From JBGVSA01 sp041807905 (GTDB lineage: Bacteria > Pseudomonadota > Gammaproteobacteria > Burkholderiales > Rhodocyclaceae): a stretch of DNA of 64,000 nucleotides. The DNA lies in the NCBI RefSeq assembly GCF_041807905.1, contig NZ_JBGVSA010000010.1:62001-126000 (forward strand), given 5' to 3'. The notes under the pieces are model-generated. The model did not search any database, was not told the origin of the DNA, and was given only the letters and a program-made list of their open reading frames with translations. Below, one piece after another: positions 9,009 to 17,996 of this stretch (positions are counted from its first letter, which is position 1; each line of letters begins with the position of its first letter). A program made the translations under genes and the position numbers.

Positions 9009-10508
9009 TCATTCCTGGAACGCGATTTCGCGGCCGCGGCGAATTGCCGGCAGCAGCAGGGTGATGAGCAGGACGGTGGCCGCCGCTAGCAAGGTGACGC
9101 TGATGGGACGCGACACGAATACGTGGAAGTCGCCTTGCGTGATGATCAGTGCGCGGCGGAAGTTCTCTTCCATCAACGGGCCGAGGATGAAGCCCAGCAG
9201 CAGGGGCGCGGGGTCGCATTCGAGCTTGATGAACACGTAACCGAGCAGGCCGAAGCCGGCAGTCAGGAAGACATCCGCGGTGGTATTGCTCACCGTGTAG
9301 ACGCCGATGGCGCAGAACAGCAGGATCGCCGGGTACAGCCAGCGATAGGGAATCTGCATCATGCGCGCCCACACGCCGACCAGCGGCAGGTTGAGGATCA
9401 CCAGCATGACGTTGCCGATCCACATGCTGACGATCACGCCCCAGAACAGATCCGGCTTCTGCTCCATGATCTGCGGCCCCGGGACGATGCCCTGGATGGT
9501 CAGTGCGCCGAGCAGCAGCGCAGTCGTCGCGCCCGAAGGCAACCCCAGCGTGAGCAGCGGCACAAAGTTCGTTTGCGCGGCGGCGTTGTTGGCCGACTCC
9601 GGTCCGGCCACGCCCTCGATGGCGCCGTTGCCGAAGCGCGACGGATCGCGGGCGATCTTCTTTTCCACGCTGTATGAAGTGAACGACGCCAGCGAAGCGC
9701 CCGCGCCCGGCAGCACACCAAACAGCGAACCGATGCCGGTGCCGCGCAGGATCGGCTTCCACGCTGCACGCAGTGCCGCGCGGTCGGGCCAGATGCGGCC
9801 GATACGTCGCTGGAAGGTGCGTTCGCCTTCTGGCTTTTCGAGGTTGGCGATGATTTCCGACACGCCGACCAGCCCCATCGACGCGACGACGAAGCTGATC
9901 CCGTCAGCCAGCGAACTCAGGCCAAAGGTCATGCGTTCTTCGTTGGACGCGACGTCCGTGCCGACCAGTCCGAACGCCAGTCCCACCAGCACCATTGCGA
10001 TGGCCTTGAGCGGTTCGCCGCGCGCCAGCACGACGGCGCCAACCAGCCCGAATGCCATCAGCGCGAAGTTGTCGGCCGGGCCGAATTCGAGTGCGAAGTG
10101 CGCCAGCGTCGGCGAGAAGAGCGCCATCAACGCGGCCGCGATGGTGCCGGCAATGAACGAGCCGATGGCTGCGATGCCCAGTGCGATACCGGCTTCGCCA
10201 CGTTGCGCCATCGCGTGGCCATCGATGGCGGTCACCACGGATGAGGGTTCGCCAGGCAGCTTCATCAGGATCGCTGTCGTCGAACCGCCGTACTGCGCGC
10301 CGTAGTAGATGCCGGCCAGCATGATGATGGCCGTCACCGCAGGCAGGCCGAAGGTCATCGGCAGCAGTAGCGCGATGGTGACCACCGGCCCCACGCCGGG
10401 CAGCACGCCGACGACGGTGCCGAGCAGCACGCCCGCGAAGCAATAGGCAAGGTTGCTCCAGGTGCCGACCACGGATAACCCGAGCGCAAGGTTGTTCCAT
10501 AGATCCAT
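9009..10508 (-). CDS. tctA: Tripartite tricarboxylate transporter large membrane subunit
   Basis: A 499-residue protein with about 11-12 membrane helices. The hallmark segments are LGTVVGVLPGVGPVVTIALL near the N-terminus, IYYGAQYGGSTTAILMKLPG, and GVAGPESANNAAAQTNFVPL in the second half. It moves carboxylates with a proton or sodium gradient using a Bug receptor. The start at 10508 has a GGGGGG tract 7 bases upstream; an alternative ATG at 10514 overlaps the tctB stop (ATGA), so translation is probably coupled to tctB either way. Confidence 0.93.
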   Translation of the reverse strand: MDLWNNLALGLSVVGTWSNLAYCFAGVLLGTVVGVLPGVGPVVTIALLLPMTFGLPAVTAIIMLAGIYYGAQYGGSTTAILMKLPGEPSSVVTAIDGHAMAQRGEAGIALGIAAIGSFIAGTIAAALMALFSPTLAHFALEFGPADNFALMAFGLVGAVVLARGEPLKAIAMVLVGLAFGLVGTDVASNEERMTFGLSSLADGISFVVASMGLVGVSEIIANLEKPEGERTFQRRIGRIWPDRAALRAAWKPILRGTGIGSLFGVLPGAGASLASFTSYSVEKKIARDPSRFGNGAIEGVAGPESANNAAAQTNFVPLLTLGLPSGATTALLLGALTIQGIVPGPQIMEQKPDLFWGVIVSMWIGNVMLVILNLPLVGVWARMMQIPYRWLYPAILLFCAIGVYTVSNTTADVFLTAGFGLLGYVFIKLECDPAPLLLGFILGPLMEENFRRALIITQGDFHVFVSRPISVTLLAAATVLLITLLLPAIRRGREIAFQE

Positions 10509-10510
10509 GC

Positions 10511-10999
10511 TCATGCCCCCCACGTCGGCCACAGCGGCACCGGTACGCCCAGCCCGTAGCGGAACACCACGACGACGATGGCGGCGAGCACGACGACCAA
10601 CGCCGTGAGTTCGACCGCGCGACCACGCCAGCTGATGGCGCGTGCTGCCAGCACCAGCAGCGCCGAGGCGGGGATCAAACCGAGGTCTTCGATAGCGAAA
10701 CCGAACACCGTCAGCGCGGCGGTGGCGGCCAGTATGGGAAGACCGGCGAAGCGCTCCACACCCGCCCGCTCGCCACGCGCGCCCTTGATGGCGATGACAA
10801 GACCGATCGCTGCCAGCAGCAGGCCGATGCGCAAGGGCAGATAACCGGGCCCCATGCGCTCGGCGCTGCCCTGGTGCAGGCCGGCGCCTTCAAGGGTCGT
10901 GACTGCGCCGAGGAAGAGAAACAGCAGCCCCGCCAGAAAGTCGCGCTGGCGAAGCGATGCGCGGAGTTGTTGCGCGAAGGATGATGCAGTGCGCGCCAT
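10511..10999 (-). CDS. tctB: Tripartite tricarboxylate transporter small membrane subunit
   Basis: 162 residues with four predicted membrane helices and the TctB pattern DFLAGLLFLFLGAVTTLEG then MGPGYLPLRIGLLLAAIG. It is the first gene of the operon tctB-tctA-bug-SDR-rhodanese and partners TctA. The reading frame ends one base from the preferred tctA start. Confidence 0.9.
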   Translation of the reverse strand: MARTASSFAQQLRASLRQRDFLAGLLFLFLGAVTTLEGAGLHQGSAERMGPGYLPLRIGLLLAAIGLVIAIKGARGERAGVERFAGLPILAATAALTVFGFAIEDLGLIPASALLVLAARAISWRGRAVELTALVVVLAAIVVVVFRYGLGVPVPLWPTWGA

Positions 11000-11319
11000 G
11001 GGATATCGAACCTCTCATTGCAGATGGACTCTCGTAGCAACGCCGCCGTCGCGTGAATGACAAATGCATGTGTGACGGCGATGCCACTGTGGAGACCAAT
11101 GTAAGAGGTGCGCTTCTCGACGCGAACTTCAAATAACTGCTTTGCTTATGAATGACTGTGCACCTCGCGGCGCACTGGCGCGATTGCAAGACGCTTGCGC
11201 GATCGGCAACTTATTGATGCGTTGATGAAAATATCCGCTGGCCGCTTTGCATGATGCGGACGGCATGTCCTGGCGGGGGCATCGACACATTAGCGCCGCG
11301 AATCAATTGCGCGAGAGCG
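11000..11319. other. Intergenic region between tctB and the LysR gene
   Basis: 320 bases with no coding potential that I can support. This is the promoter region of the tctB operon. It contains the imperfect dyad ATAA-N9-TTAT described separately. Confidence 0.6.
11133..11149. promoter_or_regulatory. Candidate LysR-type operator for the tctB operon
   Basis: ATAACTGCTTTGCTTAT is a dyad (ATAA-N9-TTAT) in the AT-rich part of the promoter region. It resembles LysR-type boxes in shape but not the strict T-N11-A spacing. The neighbouring LysR gene would be the natural binder. Weak evidence. Confidence 0.3.
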
Positions 11320-12207
11320 CTAATCGATCCTCGCCTGTGACAGCGCACCGGGCGTGGCGCGTTGCCGACTGGCGATGAGTTCATACGCTTGTCGCACGAC
11401 AGGATTCACGGTGTTCGGGCGTATCCAGAGGTAATACGTGACCGAGGGCAGCGGCGGCATGCCATCGCTGGCGCCGAGCGTGCGCATGTCGGGCTCGACC
11501 ATTTCCATGGTGCGTGCCGTCACGCCCAGCCCGGCGCGGATGGCCGCCTTGATGCCGATGAGGCTCGATGACCGATAGGCAAGCCGCCACGGTATGCCGG
11601 CCGCGTCGAGCGAATCGATGGCGAGCCGGCGGAAGATGCTCGGCTCGTCGATGAGGATCAGCGGAAGCGGCTGCTGCGGAGCGTGGATGAACTGCGACGA
11701 GCAGATCCACAAGGTGGGCGAGGTGCGTAGCGCGATGCCTTGCAGGTCCGGGTCGGTGCGTGTGGAGATCGTCATGTCGAGCTCGCCCCGTCGCAATGAT
11801 TCCATCAGATGCGGGCTGCGGCCGACGTTGATCTCCAGCCGCAGCCGTGGAGCCGAGCGCGCGATGTGCGAGAGCATCGGCGGCAGAAGCGTGTCGGCGA
11901 TGTCGTGCGGGGACCCGATGCGCAATGAACCACTCATGCCATCGTCGGCAAGCGCGCGGATGGCGTCGTCGTTCAGGCTGAGCAGTTCGCGCGCGTAGCG
12001 CAGCAATTGGCGACCCCGTTCGGACAATTGCTTGGTGCGCCCGTCGCGCTCGAACAGTGCAACCCCGAGCTGCGATTCGAGCCGCTGCATGCGCTGGGTG
12101 ATGGCCGACTGTGTGAGCTCGAGTCGGTCTGCGGCGGAGGCGAAGCCGCCTTCGTCCACGACCGCGACGAAGGCGCGCAGCACGTCCAGTTCAAGCGTCT
12201 TCGACAT
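11320..12207 (-). CDS. LysR-family transcriptional regulator
   Basis: 295 residues. The helix-turn-helix lies at about 8-65 (GGFASAADRLELTQSAITQR) and the effector-binding domain at about 90-290. The start MSKTLELDVL is the normal family beginning. It is transcribed in the same direction as the downstream tctB operon, 320 bases away, and is its likely regulator; the inducer would be the transported acid or its metabolite. The other neighbour is the divergent RND efflux operon, so regulation of that pump is an alternative. Confidence 0.88.
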   Translation of the reverse strand: MSKTLELDVLRAFVAVVDEGGFASAADRLELTQSAITQRMQRLESQLGVALFERDGRTKQLSERGRQLLRYARELLSLNDDAIRALADDGMSGSLRIGSPHDIADTLLPPMLSHIARSAPRLRLEINVGRSPHLMESLRRGELDMTISTRTDPDLQGIALRTSPTLWICSSQFIHAPQQPLPLILIDEPSIFRRLAIDSLDAAGIPWRLAYRSSSLIGIKAAIRAGLGVTARTMEMVEPDMRTLGASDGMPPLPSVTYYLWIRPNTVNPVVRQAYELIASRQRATPGALSQARID

Positions 12208-12728
12208 GGTGAAAAAGCTGGCTCGTCGCCGAATCTGTAAAACCTCATTTTCCCGGCGGTGAAGTCATGGTGACAAAGCAGAAAAAGTGCAATGCTCTTC
12301 AGGCGTCGAACGTTGTGACGCCTGTGCCGTGGAAAAGCGGTGGGACGGTCGTGATAACCAATGAAGGTATGGCCTTCCCGCTGCGTCGCAACACATGGGG
12401 TGGTGGATTTTTTTCGCTGACGATCTAGCGGCTTTGACGGAAATGCCAGATCATGCGCAACCGAATCCATGAGCCCGGTGTTGGAACCCGCTGAACCCCG
12501 GAACGTCTTAGCGCTCAGGAGTCTGGCGCTGAACAGGCAAGGTGACCGGTCCGCTGGCCGTCGCTGCCCGGGCAGAATGACTCCGGTCGCCGGATCGGCA
12601 GCGCGGGGCCGGATGCATGGTCCTGGCGCCCGTTCTTCCAAGCGTTTCGGTGTCGGGGTTCCTGGAACAGGGCCGCTTTTCGACATAACAGAGATGAGCG
12701 CCGTTGCGGCAACGTGGCGGCGGGTTTT
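12208..12728. other. Intergenic region before the RND efflux operon
   Basis: About 520 bases between the divergent LysR and adaptor genes. Small open frames here have no recognisable product or ribosome-binding site. I looked for cobalamin, glycine and FMN riboswitch cores and saw none. It presumably holds both promoters. Confidence 0.5.
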
Positions 12729-13991
12729 ATGCGCTTTCGGGTTGTTGCTGTTCTGCAATGGGCCGCTCCGCTGTGTGCGGCTCTGGTGTTGAGTGCATGT
12801 GGAGACCAGAAGTCGGGCGCCGCGCCGCAGGAGTCCGCTCAGTCGGGGCCCGCGGCGTCGGGCGGGCGTGCCGGCGGCGGTAACGGCGGGCAGATCGTGA
12901 CCGTCACCCGCGCCACGGTGGATGACGTTCCGCTGATCCTCGAAGCCCAGGGCGCGATCATCGCGCTCGACGATGTCGACATCCGCCCGCAGAAGAATGG
13001 TTCGATCACCGCCATCCATTTCAAGGAAGGCGATGAACTCAAGCGCGGCCAGTTGATGTTCACGCTCGACGACCGCGACGACGCGGCGAACGTGAAAAAG
13101 GCCGAAGCCAACGTGGTCGGCGCGCAAGCCGCGCTCGACACGGCCCAACGCGATCTGCGCCGCACGCAGGATCTGTCTTCCCGCAACTTCGTTTCGCCTT
13201 CTGCGCTGGATGCCGCGCAGAGCAAGGTCGATGCGGCCAACGCGCTGCTGGCGCAGAACAAGGCTGCCGTCGAGCAGGCCCGCGTGAGCCTGTCGTACGC
13301 ACAGATCCGCGCGCCGTTCGATGGCCGCGCCGGCATCATCAACGTGCGCCCGGGCAGCCTGGTAACGTCCAGCGCGACGGCCACGGCGCTGGTCAAGCTC
13401 ACCCGCATGGACCCGATCGGCGTGACTTTTTCCATCCCCGAAAACAGCCTCAGCTCGCTCCTCGGCGCACTGCGCGTCGGCCCGGTCAAGGTAAAGGCCG
13501 ATATCGACGGCAGTCATTCGCTCGACGGCGAGGTGGTGTTCGTCGACAGCAGCGTGGATCGCACCTCCGGCACGATCGTGGTCAAGGCGCGTCTGAACAA
13601 CAGCCAGCGCCTGGTGTGGCCCGGCCAGTACGTGACGGTGCGACTGAATGCCGGCATGGCGAAGGGCGCGGTGGTGCTGCCGACTCAGGCGGTCATCAAC
13701 GGTCCCAACGGCAAGTTGGTCTACATCGTGCGTGAAGACCAGACCGTCGAACTGCAACCGGTAGAAGTGGTCCGTGTGTTCGAGCAGCGCGCCATCGTGA
13801 AGGGCATTTCGGGCGGCGTGACGGTGGTGCTCGAAGGCGGCCAGAATCTGCGCCCCGGGGCGCACGTTCGCGTGGTGCAGAACAATCTGGGCGTGGAAAC
13901 GCGCCGCCGCGGCAATCGCGATGGCGCGTCCGCGCCGGCCGCCGCCGAAGGTGACCGCCCGGCCCGCAACAGCGGAGCGCAGCCGCAATGA
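12729..13991 (+). CDS. RND efflux periplasmic adaptor (HlyD/AcrA-type lipoprotein)
   Basis: A 420-residue membrane-fusion protein. The N-terminus is a lipoprotein signal with lipobox LSAC, so it is anchored to the inner membrane. A barrel-sandwich/lipoyl region (DIRPQKNGSITAIHFKEGDEL), a coiled-coil hairpin (about 95-165, NVVGAQAALDTAQRDLRRTQ) and a beta-barrel follow (about 200-300). The start at 12729 is an ATG; an in-frame GTG 15 bases upstream is possible. The stop overlaps the permease start by 4 bases (13988-13991). It connects the permease to an outer-membrane channel, none of which is encoded nearby. Confidence 0.9.
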   Translation: MRFRVVAVLQWAAPLCAALVLSACGDQKSGAAPQESAQSGPAASGGRAGGGNGGQIVTVTRATVDDVPLILEAQGAIIALDDVDIRPQKNGSITAIHFKEGDELKRGQLMFTLDDRDDAANVKKAEANVVGAQAALDTAQRDLRRTQDLSSRNFVSPSALDAAQSKVDAANALLAQNKAAVEQARVSLSYAQIRAPFDGRAGIINVRPGSLVTSSATATALVKLTRMDPIGVTFSIPENSLSSLLGALRVGPVKVKADIDGSHSLDGEVVFVDSSVDRTSGTIVVKARLNNSQRLVWPGQYVTVRLNAGMAKGAVVLPTQAVINGPNGKLVYIVREDQTVELQPVEVVRVFEQRAIVKGISGGVTVVLEGGQNLRPGAHVRVVQNNLGVETRRRGNRDGASAPAAAEGDRPARNSGAQPQ

Positions 13992-16900
13992 ACCTTTCCG
14001 AACAGTGTATCCGCCGGCCGGTAGCGACGACGCTGCTGTGGCTGGCGGTGATGATCGCGGGCGCGGTGGCGTGGTTCAAGCTGCCGATCGCCGCGCTGCC
14101 TTCGTTCAATCAGCCGACCATCAACGTCAGCGCCTCGCTCCCCGGCGCGAACCCCGAGACCATGGCGAACTCGGTGGCGATGGTGCTGGAGCGACAGTTC
14201 TCGACCATCGCCGGTGTGCGGGTGATGACCTCCAGCAGCACGCTGGGCAACACGTCGATCACGCTGGAATTCGATCCTTCGCGCGACATCGATTCGGCGG
14301 CGGTCGACGTGCAGGCAGCGCTGTTCCGCGCCAACCGCCAGTTGCCCAAGGACATGACCAATCCGCCGAGTTACCGCAAGGTGAACCCGGCGGATGATCC
14401 GATCCTGTTCATCACGCTGGATTCGCCTTCGTTGTCGCTGGACCAACTCAACGACTATGCCGATAACCTGATCTCGCCGACCCTGTCGACCATCAACGGC
14501 GTGGCGCAGGTGACGATCAACGGGCAAAAGCGCTACGCGGTGCGCGTGAACGTCGATCCGGCCAAGTTGCAGGCGCGCGATCTGTCGCTGACGGATGTCG
14601 CCACGGCGCTCACCAACGCCAACAACAACACGCCGGTGGGCTCGCTCGAAGGCTCGCGCCAGACGCTGATCATCGGTTCCAACGACCAGCTCACCAACGC
14701 CACGCAGTTCGCCGACCTCATCGTCGCGACCCGCAACAACCTGCCGGTGCGCCTGCGCGACGTGGCCGACGTGCAGGACAGCGTGGAGAACATCAAGACC
14801 GGCAGTTGGGTCAATGGGGAGCGCGCCATTTCGCTGTCGGTGCTGCGTCAGCCGGGTGCAAACACCGTGGCGGTGGTCGACGACGTGCGCAAGGCCATTC
14901 CGCGACTGCAGACGCAACTGCCGCAGTCGGTGAAGATCAGCATCCTGCTCGACCGCTCGCTGTCGATCCGCGAATCCATCCACGACGTTACGCTCACCAT
15001 GCTGCTGACTGTCGGCCTGGTGATGATGGTCATCCTGATGTTCCTGCGCCGGGTGGCCGCCACGCTGATTCCGTCCGTGTCGTTGCCGGCTTCGCTGCTG
15101 GGCACGTTCGGGCTCATGCTGTGGGGCGGCTTCAGTCTCGACAACATTTCGCTGATGGGGCTGACCGTCGCCATCGGGCTGGTGGTCGACGACGCCATCG
15201 TGGTGCTGGAGAACATCGTCCGTTACGTGGAAGAGGGCGTGAAGCCGTTCGAGGCCGCCGTGCGCGGCGCGCGCGAAGTGGGCTTTACGGTCGTGTCGAT
15301 CTCGGTGTCGCTGATCGCGGTGTTCATCCCGATCTTCTTCATGCCGGGCGTGATCGGCCTGCTGTTCCACGAATTCGCGGTGGTCGTGTCGCTCGCCATC
15401 ATGGTGTCGGCCGCCGCCGCCCTGACCATCGTGCCGATGCTTGCCGCCCGCTTCATCAAGCACGAACCCGAAGATCACCGGCCGCCCGCGTGGAGCCGCC
15501 TGTTCGAGCGCGGCTTCGATGCGGTGCTCAACGCCTATCGCCGTGCGCTCGACGTCACGCTGCGGGTTCGCTGGGTGATGCTGCTGGTGGCGCTGGCGAC
15601 GTGCGGCGCCACAGCGTGGTTGTATCTGATCATGCCCAAGGGCTTCTTCCCGGAAGAAGACATCGGCCAGGTCCGGGTGGCGATCCGTGCGCCGCAGGAT
15701 ATTTCGTGGCCGGCCATGCGCGACCTGATCACGCGGCTGGACACCAAGGTGCGCGCCAATCCTTACGTGACCGATGTGATCGCCAATTCGGGCACCAGCA
15801 ACAACGGCACGATCTTCGTGACGCTCAAGCCGCAGGGCGAGCGCCCGAAGATGTCCCAGGTCCTGGAGAGCCTGCGCCGCGATACGGCCGGCACGCCGGG
15901 CGTGCAGGTGTCGTTCTCGCCGATCCAGAACCTGCGCATCGGCGGCCGCAGTTCCAGTTCGCGCTACCAGTACACCCTGCAATCGGTCGACTACAACACC
16001 GTGGCCGATTGGGGCGACCGGCTGCAGCGCCTGATGCGCGAGTCGCCCTTGCTCAAGGACATCAACTCCGATGCCGAGCGGCGTGGCCTGCAGGCGCGTC
16101 TGGTGGTGGACCACGACCAGGCGCTGGCGCTGGGCATCGACATGCAGAACCTGCGCAACGTGCTCAACTCGGCCTTCGGTGAGCGGCAGGTGTCGACCAT
16201 CTACGCGTCGCAGGACAACTTCCCGGTGATCATGCAGTGGGCGCCGGACTTCCGTTCCGACGAGAGCAACTTCGAGTTCCTCCGCCTGCGCAGCAAGACC
16301 GGCCAGCTCGTGCCGATCACGGCGTTCACGCACGTGGAGCGCGCGGCGGTGAACAACTCGGTCAATCACCAGGGCCAGATCGCGGCGGTCACGCTGTCGT
16401 TCAACCTGGCGCCGGGCGTGACCTTGTCTCAGGCGGTGAACGAAGTGCTGCGCCTGAAGGAGTCGCTCAACATGCCGGCCAATGTGTTCGGCGGATTCGC
16501 GGGCGATGCGGCGGTGTTCCAGGATTCGCAGAGCAGTCAGTTGTGGCTGATCCTGGTTGCCATCGCGGTGATCTACGTCGTGCTGGGCGTCCTCTACGAG
16601 AGCTGGATCCATCCGATCACCATCCTGGCCGGCATTCCGTCGGCGGCGGTGGGGGCATTGCTGTCGCTGAAGATCGTCGGGCTGGAGCTGACCTTCATTG
16701 CGATGGTGGGCATCTTGCTGCTGATCGGCATCGTGAAAAAGAACGCCATCATGATGATCGACTTCGCGCTGGCGGCCGAACGCGAAGACGGCCTCACCCC
16801 GGCCGAGGCGATCAAACAGGCCTGCGTGCTGCGCTTCCGCCCGATCATGATGACGACGCTGGCCGCAGCCATGGGCGCGTTGCCGATCGCGCTCGGTCTC

Positions 16901-17074
16901 GGAGCGGGCGCCGAACTGCGCCAGCCGATGGGCGTGGCGATCGTCGGCGGCCTGATCTTTTCGCAGTTGATCACGCTGTTCATCACCCCGGCGCTATACC
17001 TGTCCTTCGACTGGTTGCAGCGCAAGCTGGGCCTGGGCGGCGCACGCAAGATGCTGGCCCCCGAAGGCGCCTGA
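13988..17074 (+). CDS. RND-family efflux permease (AcrB/MdtB-like)
   Basis: 1028 residues, the usual length for the HAE1 family. It begins MNLSEQCIRRPVATTLLW and has 12 membrane helices with two large periplasmic loops. The proton-relay helix GLVVDDAIVVLENI carries the paired aspartates, and a lysine sits in the second-half helix GIVKKNAIMMIDFAL. The sequence style (SLSLDQLNDYAD, SSSSRYQYTLQ) is close to the MdtB/MuxB branch, which usually works as paired permeases; only one copy is present here. It overlaps the adaptor gene by 4 bases. It exports amphiphilic drugs or toxins; the natural substrate is unknown. Confidence 0.92.
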   Translation: MNLSEQCIRRPVATTLLWLAVMIAGAVAWFKLPIAALPSFNQPTINVSASLPGANPETMANSVAMVLERQFSTIAGVRVMTSSSTLGNTSITLEFDPSRDIDSAAVDVQAALFRANRQLPKDMTNPPSYRKVNPADDPILFITLDSPSLSLDQLNDYADNLISPTLSTINGVAQVTINGQKRYAVRVNVDPAKLQARDLSLTDVATALTNANNNTPVGSLEGSRQTLIIGSNDQLTNATQFADLIVATRNNLPVRLRDVADVQDSVENIKTGSWVNGERAISLSVLRQPGANTVAVVDDVRKAIPRLQTQLPQSVKISILLDRSLSIRESIHDVTLTMLLTVGLVMMVILMFLRRVAATLIPSVSLPASLLGTFGLMLWGGFSLDNISLMGLTVAIGLVVDDAIVVLENIVRYVEEGVKPFEAAVRGAREVGFTVVSISVSLIAVFIPIFFMPGVIGLLFHEFAVVVSLAIMVSAAAALTIVPMLAARFIKHEPEDHRPPAWSRLFERGFDAVLNAYRRALDVTLRVRWVMLLVALATCGATAWLYLIMPKGFFPEEDIGQVRVAIRAPQDISWPAMRDLITRLDTKVRANPYVTDVIANSGTSNNGTIFVTLKPQGERPKMSQVLESLRRDTAGTPGVQVSFSPIQNLRIGGRSSSSRYQYTLQSVDYNTVADWGDRLQRLMRESPLLKDINSDAERRGLQARLVVDHDQALALGIDMQNLRNVLNSAFGERQVSTIYASQDNFPVIMQWAPDFRSDESNFEFLRLRSKTGQLVPITAFTHVERAAVNNSVNHQGQIAAVTLSFNLAPGVTLSQAVNEVLRLKESLNMPANVFGGFAGDAAVFQDSQSSQLWLILVAIAVIYVVLGVLYESWIHPITILAGIPSAAVGALLSLKIVGLELTFIAMVGILLLIGIVKKNAIMMIDFALAAEREDGLTPAEAIKQACVLRFRPIMMTTLAAAMGALPIALGLGAGAELRQPMGVAIVGGLIFSQLITLFITPALYLSFDWLQRKLGLGGARKMLAPEGA

Positions 17075-17079
17075 CATCA

Positions 17080-17103
17080 CGCGCCCGGTCGATCGGCCGG
17101 GCG
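17080..17103 (+). terminator. Hairpin after the RND operon
   Basis: A strong GC stem (GCGCCCGG / CCGGGCGC) lies directly after the permease stop, but no T run follows, so it is at best an attenuating or stabilising hairpin. Confidence 0.35.
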
Positions 17104-17122
17104 CGCCCTGTAAGGAGCGGGC

Positions 17123-17767
17123 ATGACCGAAAAAGTCTTCTGGTCCGATCCCTACCTGACCGAACTTTCCACGCACGTGAGCAGCGTGGCAGGCGCTCAG
17201 GTCACGCTTGAACGCACCATCTTCTACGCGCTGTCCGGCGGGCAGGAGAGTGATGCCGGCACCATCGGCAACTGGCCGGTAGCGCTGGCTGTGTGGCAGG
17301 GCGGCGACATCGTCTACACGCTGCCGGCTAATCATGATCTGCGTGCTGGCGATGAAGTCGCCGTCCGTATCGACTGGCCGCGTCGCTATCGCTTGATGCG
17401 CCTTCACTTTGCCGCCGAGATCGTGCTGGAACTCATGTATCGGCGCCTGCCCGGCATTGCGAAAATCGGTGCCCATATCGCGGCGGACAAGGCGCGCATC
17501 GATTTCGAGCTCGACCACAACATCGCCGAGCATTTCAACGCGCTGGCGGCAGAAGTAGCACGCATCGTGGACGCCGACGAGCCGATCACCAGCGCCTTTT
17601 CGGATGAGACGGCCCAGCGTCGTTACTGGAAGATCGACGCCTTTGCCGCCGTTCCCTGCGGCGGTACACACTTGCGCCGCACAGGCGAAGTCGGCCGAAC
17701 GGCACTCAAACGCCGTAATGTGGGCAAGGGCAAGGAGCGCATCGAAATCACCCTTGTCGATGCCTGA
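17123..17767 (+). CDS. Alanyl-tRNA editing protein (AlaX family)
   Basis: 214 residues, a free-standing editing domain homologous to the AlaRS editing core that hydrolyses Ser- or Gly-tRNA(Ala). The zinc-site segment is CGGTHLRRTGEVG near residue 175, and the upstream site reads LHFAAE where many AlaX have HxxxH; this HFAAE form is, as far as I recall, normal in the Burkholderiales branch rather than damage. The initial EKVFWSDPYLTEL and TIFYALSGGQESDAGTIG stretches are also typical. GGAG lies about 7 bases before the ATG. Confidence 0.88.
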   Translation: MTEKVFWSDPYLTELSTHVSSVAGAQVTLERTIFYALSGGQESDAGTIGNWPVALAVWQGGDIVYTLPANHDLRAGDEVAVRIDWPRRYRLMRLHFAAEIVLELMYRRLPGIAKIGAHIAADKARIDFELDHNIAEHFNALAAEVARIVDADEPITSAFSDETAQRRYWKIDAFAAVPCGGTHLRRTGEVGRTALKRRNVGKGKERIEITLVDA

Positions 17768-17782
17768 AGTGAGTACGTCGCC

Positions 17783-17811
17783 TTGACCGATCATCGCCCG
17801 ATCGGTACAGT
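17783..17811 (+). promoter_or_regulatory. Sigma-70 promoter of the riboswitch-controlled exporter gene
   Basis: TTGACC (17783-17788) and TACAGT (17806-17811) with a 17-base spacer. The predicted transcription start falls near 17818, immediately in front of the aptamer. Confidence 0.7.
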
Positions 17812-17814
17812 TCG

Positions 17815-17925
17815 CCCCGTCATTGGGGAGTAGCCTCCTTCCGCGAGAAGGGTGTGCATCAACAGACTTGGCGCCGCAACGGCCCATGGTGCACACAGCA
17901 AAACGCCTGGCGAGACCTTTGATTG
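17815..17925 (+). ncRNA. yybP-ykoY family (Mn2+) riboswitch
   Basis: Both conserved halves of this aptamer are present: GGGGAGTAGC at 17825-17834 and GCCTGGCGAGACCTTTG at about 17905-17921, which form the metal-binding cross-strand loops. Between them are variable stems (for example GGTGTGCATC paired with TGGTGCACAC). The class senses Mn2+ and typically raises exporter expression. Here it precedes a TMEM165/GDT1-family gene, a known regulon member. The downstream hairpin 17941-17982 has no T run and ends next to the ribosome-binding site, suggesting translational rather than transcriptional control; this last point is inference. Confidence 0.9.
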
Positions 17926-17940
17926 CGACGCGCTCCTTAT

Positions 17941-17982
17941 GGGCTGGCGGCAGTCGTGATCAATGGTTGAACGCGCCAGCCC
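17941..17982 (+). promoter_or_regulatory. Hairpin at the riboswitch expression platform
   Basis: The 9-bp perfect stem GGGCTGGCG / CGCCAGCCC encloses a 24-base loop and ends 2 bases before the GGAG ribosome-binding site (17985-17988). No T run follows. It could switch access to the ribosome-binding site. Confidence 0.5.
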
Positions 17983-17996
17983 GCGGAGCATATGTT

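Noticed and set aside
12480..12660. Cobalamin or glycine riboswitch before the RND operon
   Set aside because: GC-rich hairpin-like text suggested one, but the conserved core sequences are missing.
13721..16612. A very long open frame on the minus strand opposite the RND permease
   Set aside because: It is the antisense shadow of a GC-rich coding region: no homology pattern, no ribosome-binding site, and a composition dominated by Arg, His and Gln.
17440..17460. Loss of the HxxxH zinc motif in AlaX as a sign of damage
   Set aside because: The HFAAE form appears normal for this Burkholderiales branch and the second zinc site CGGTH is intact.
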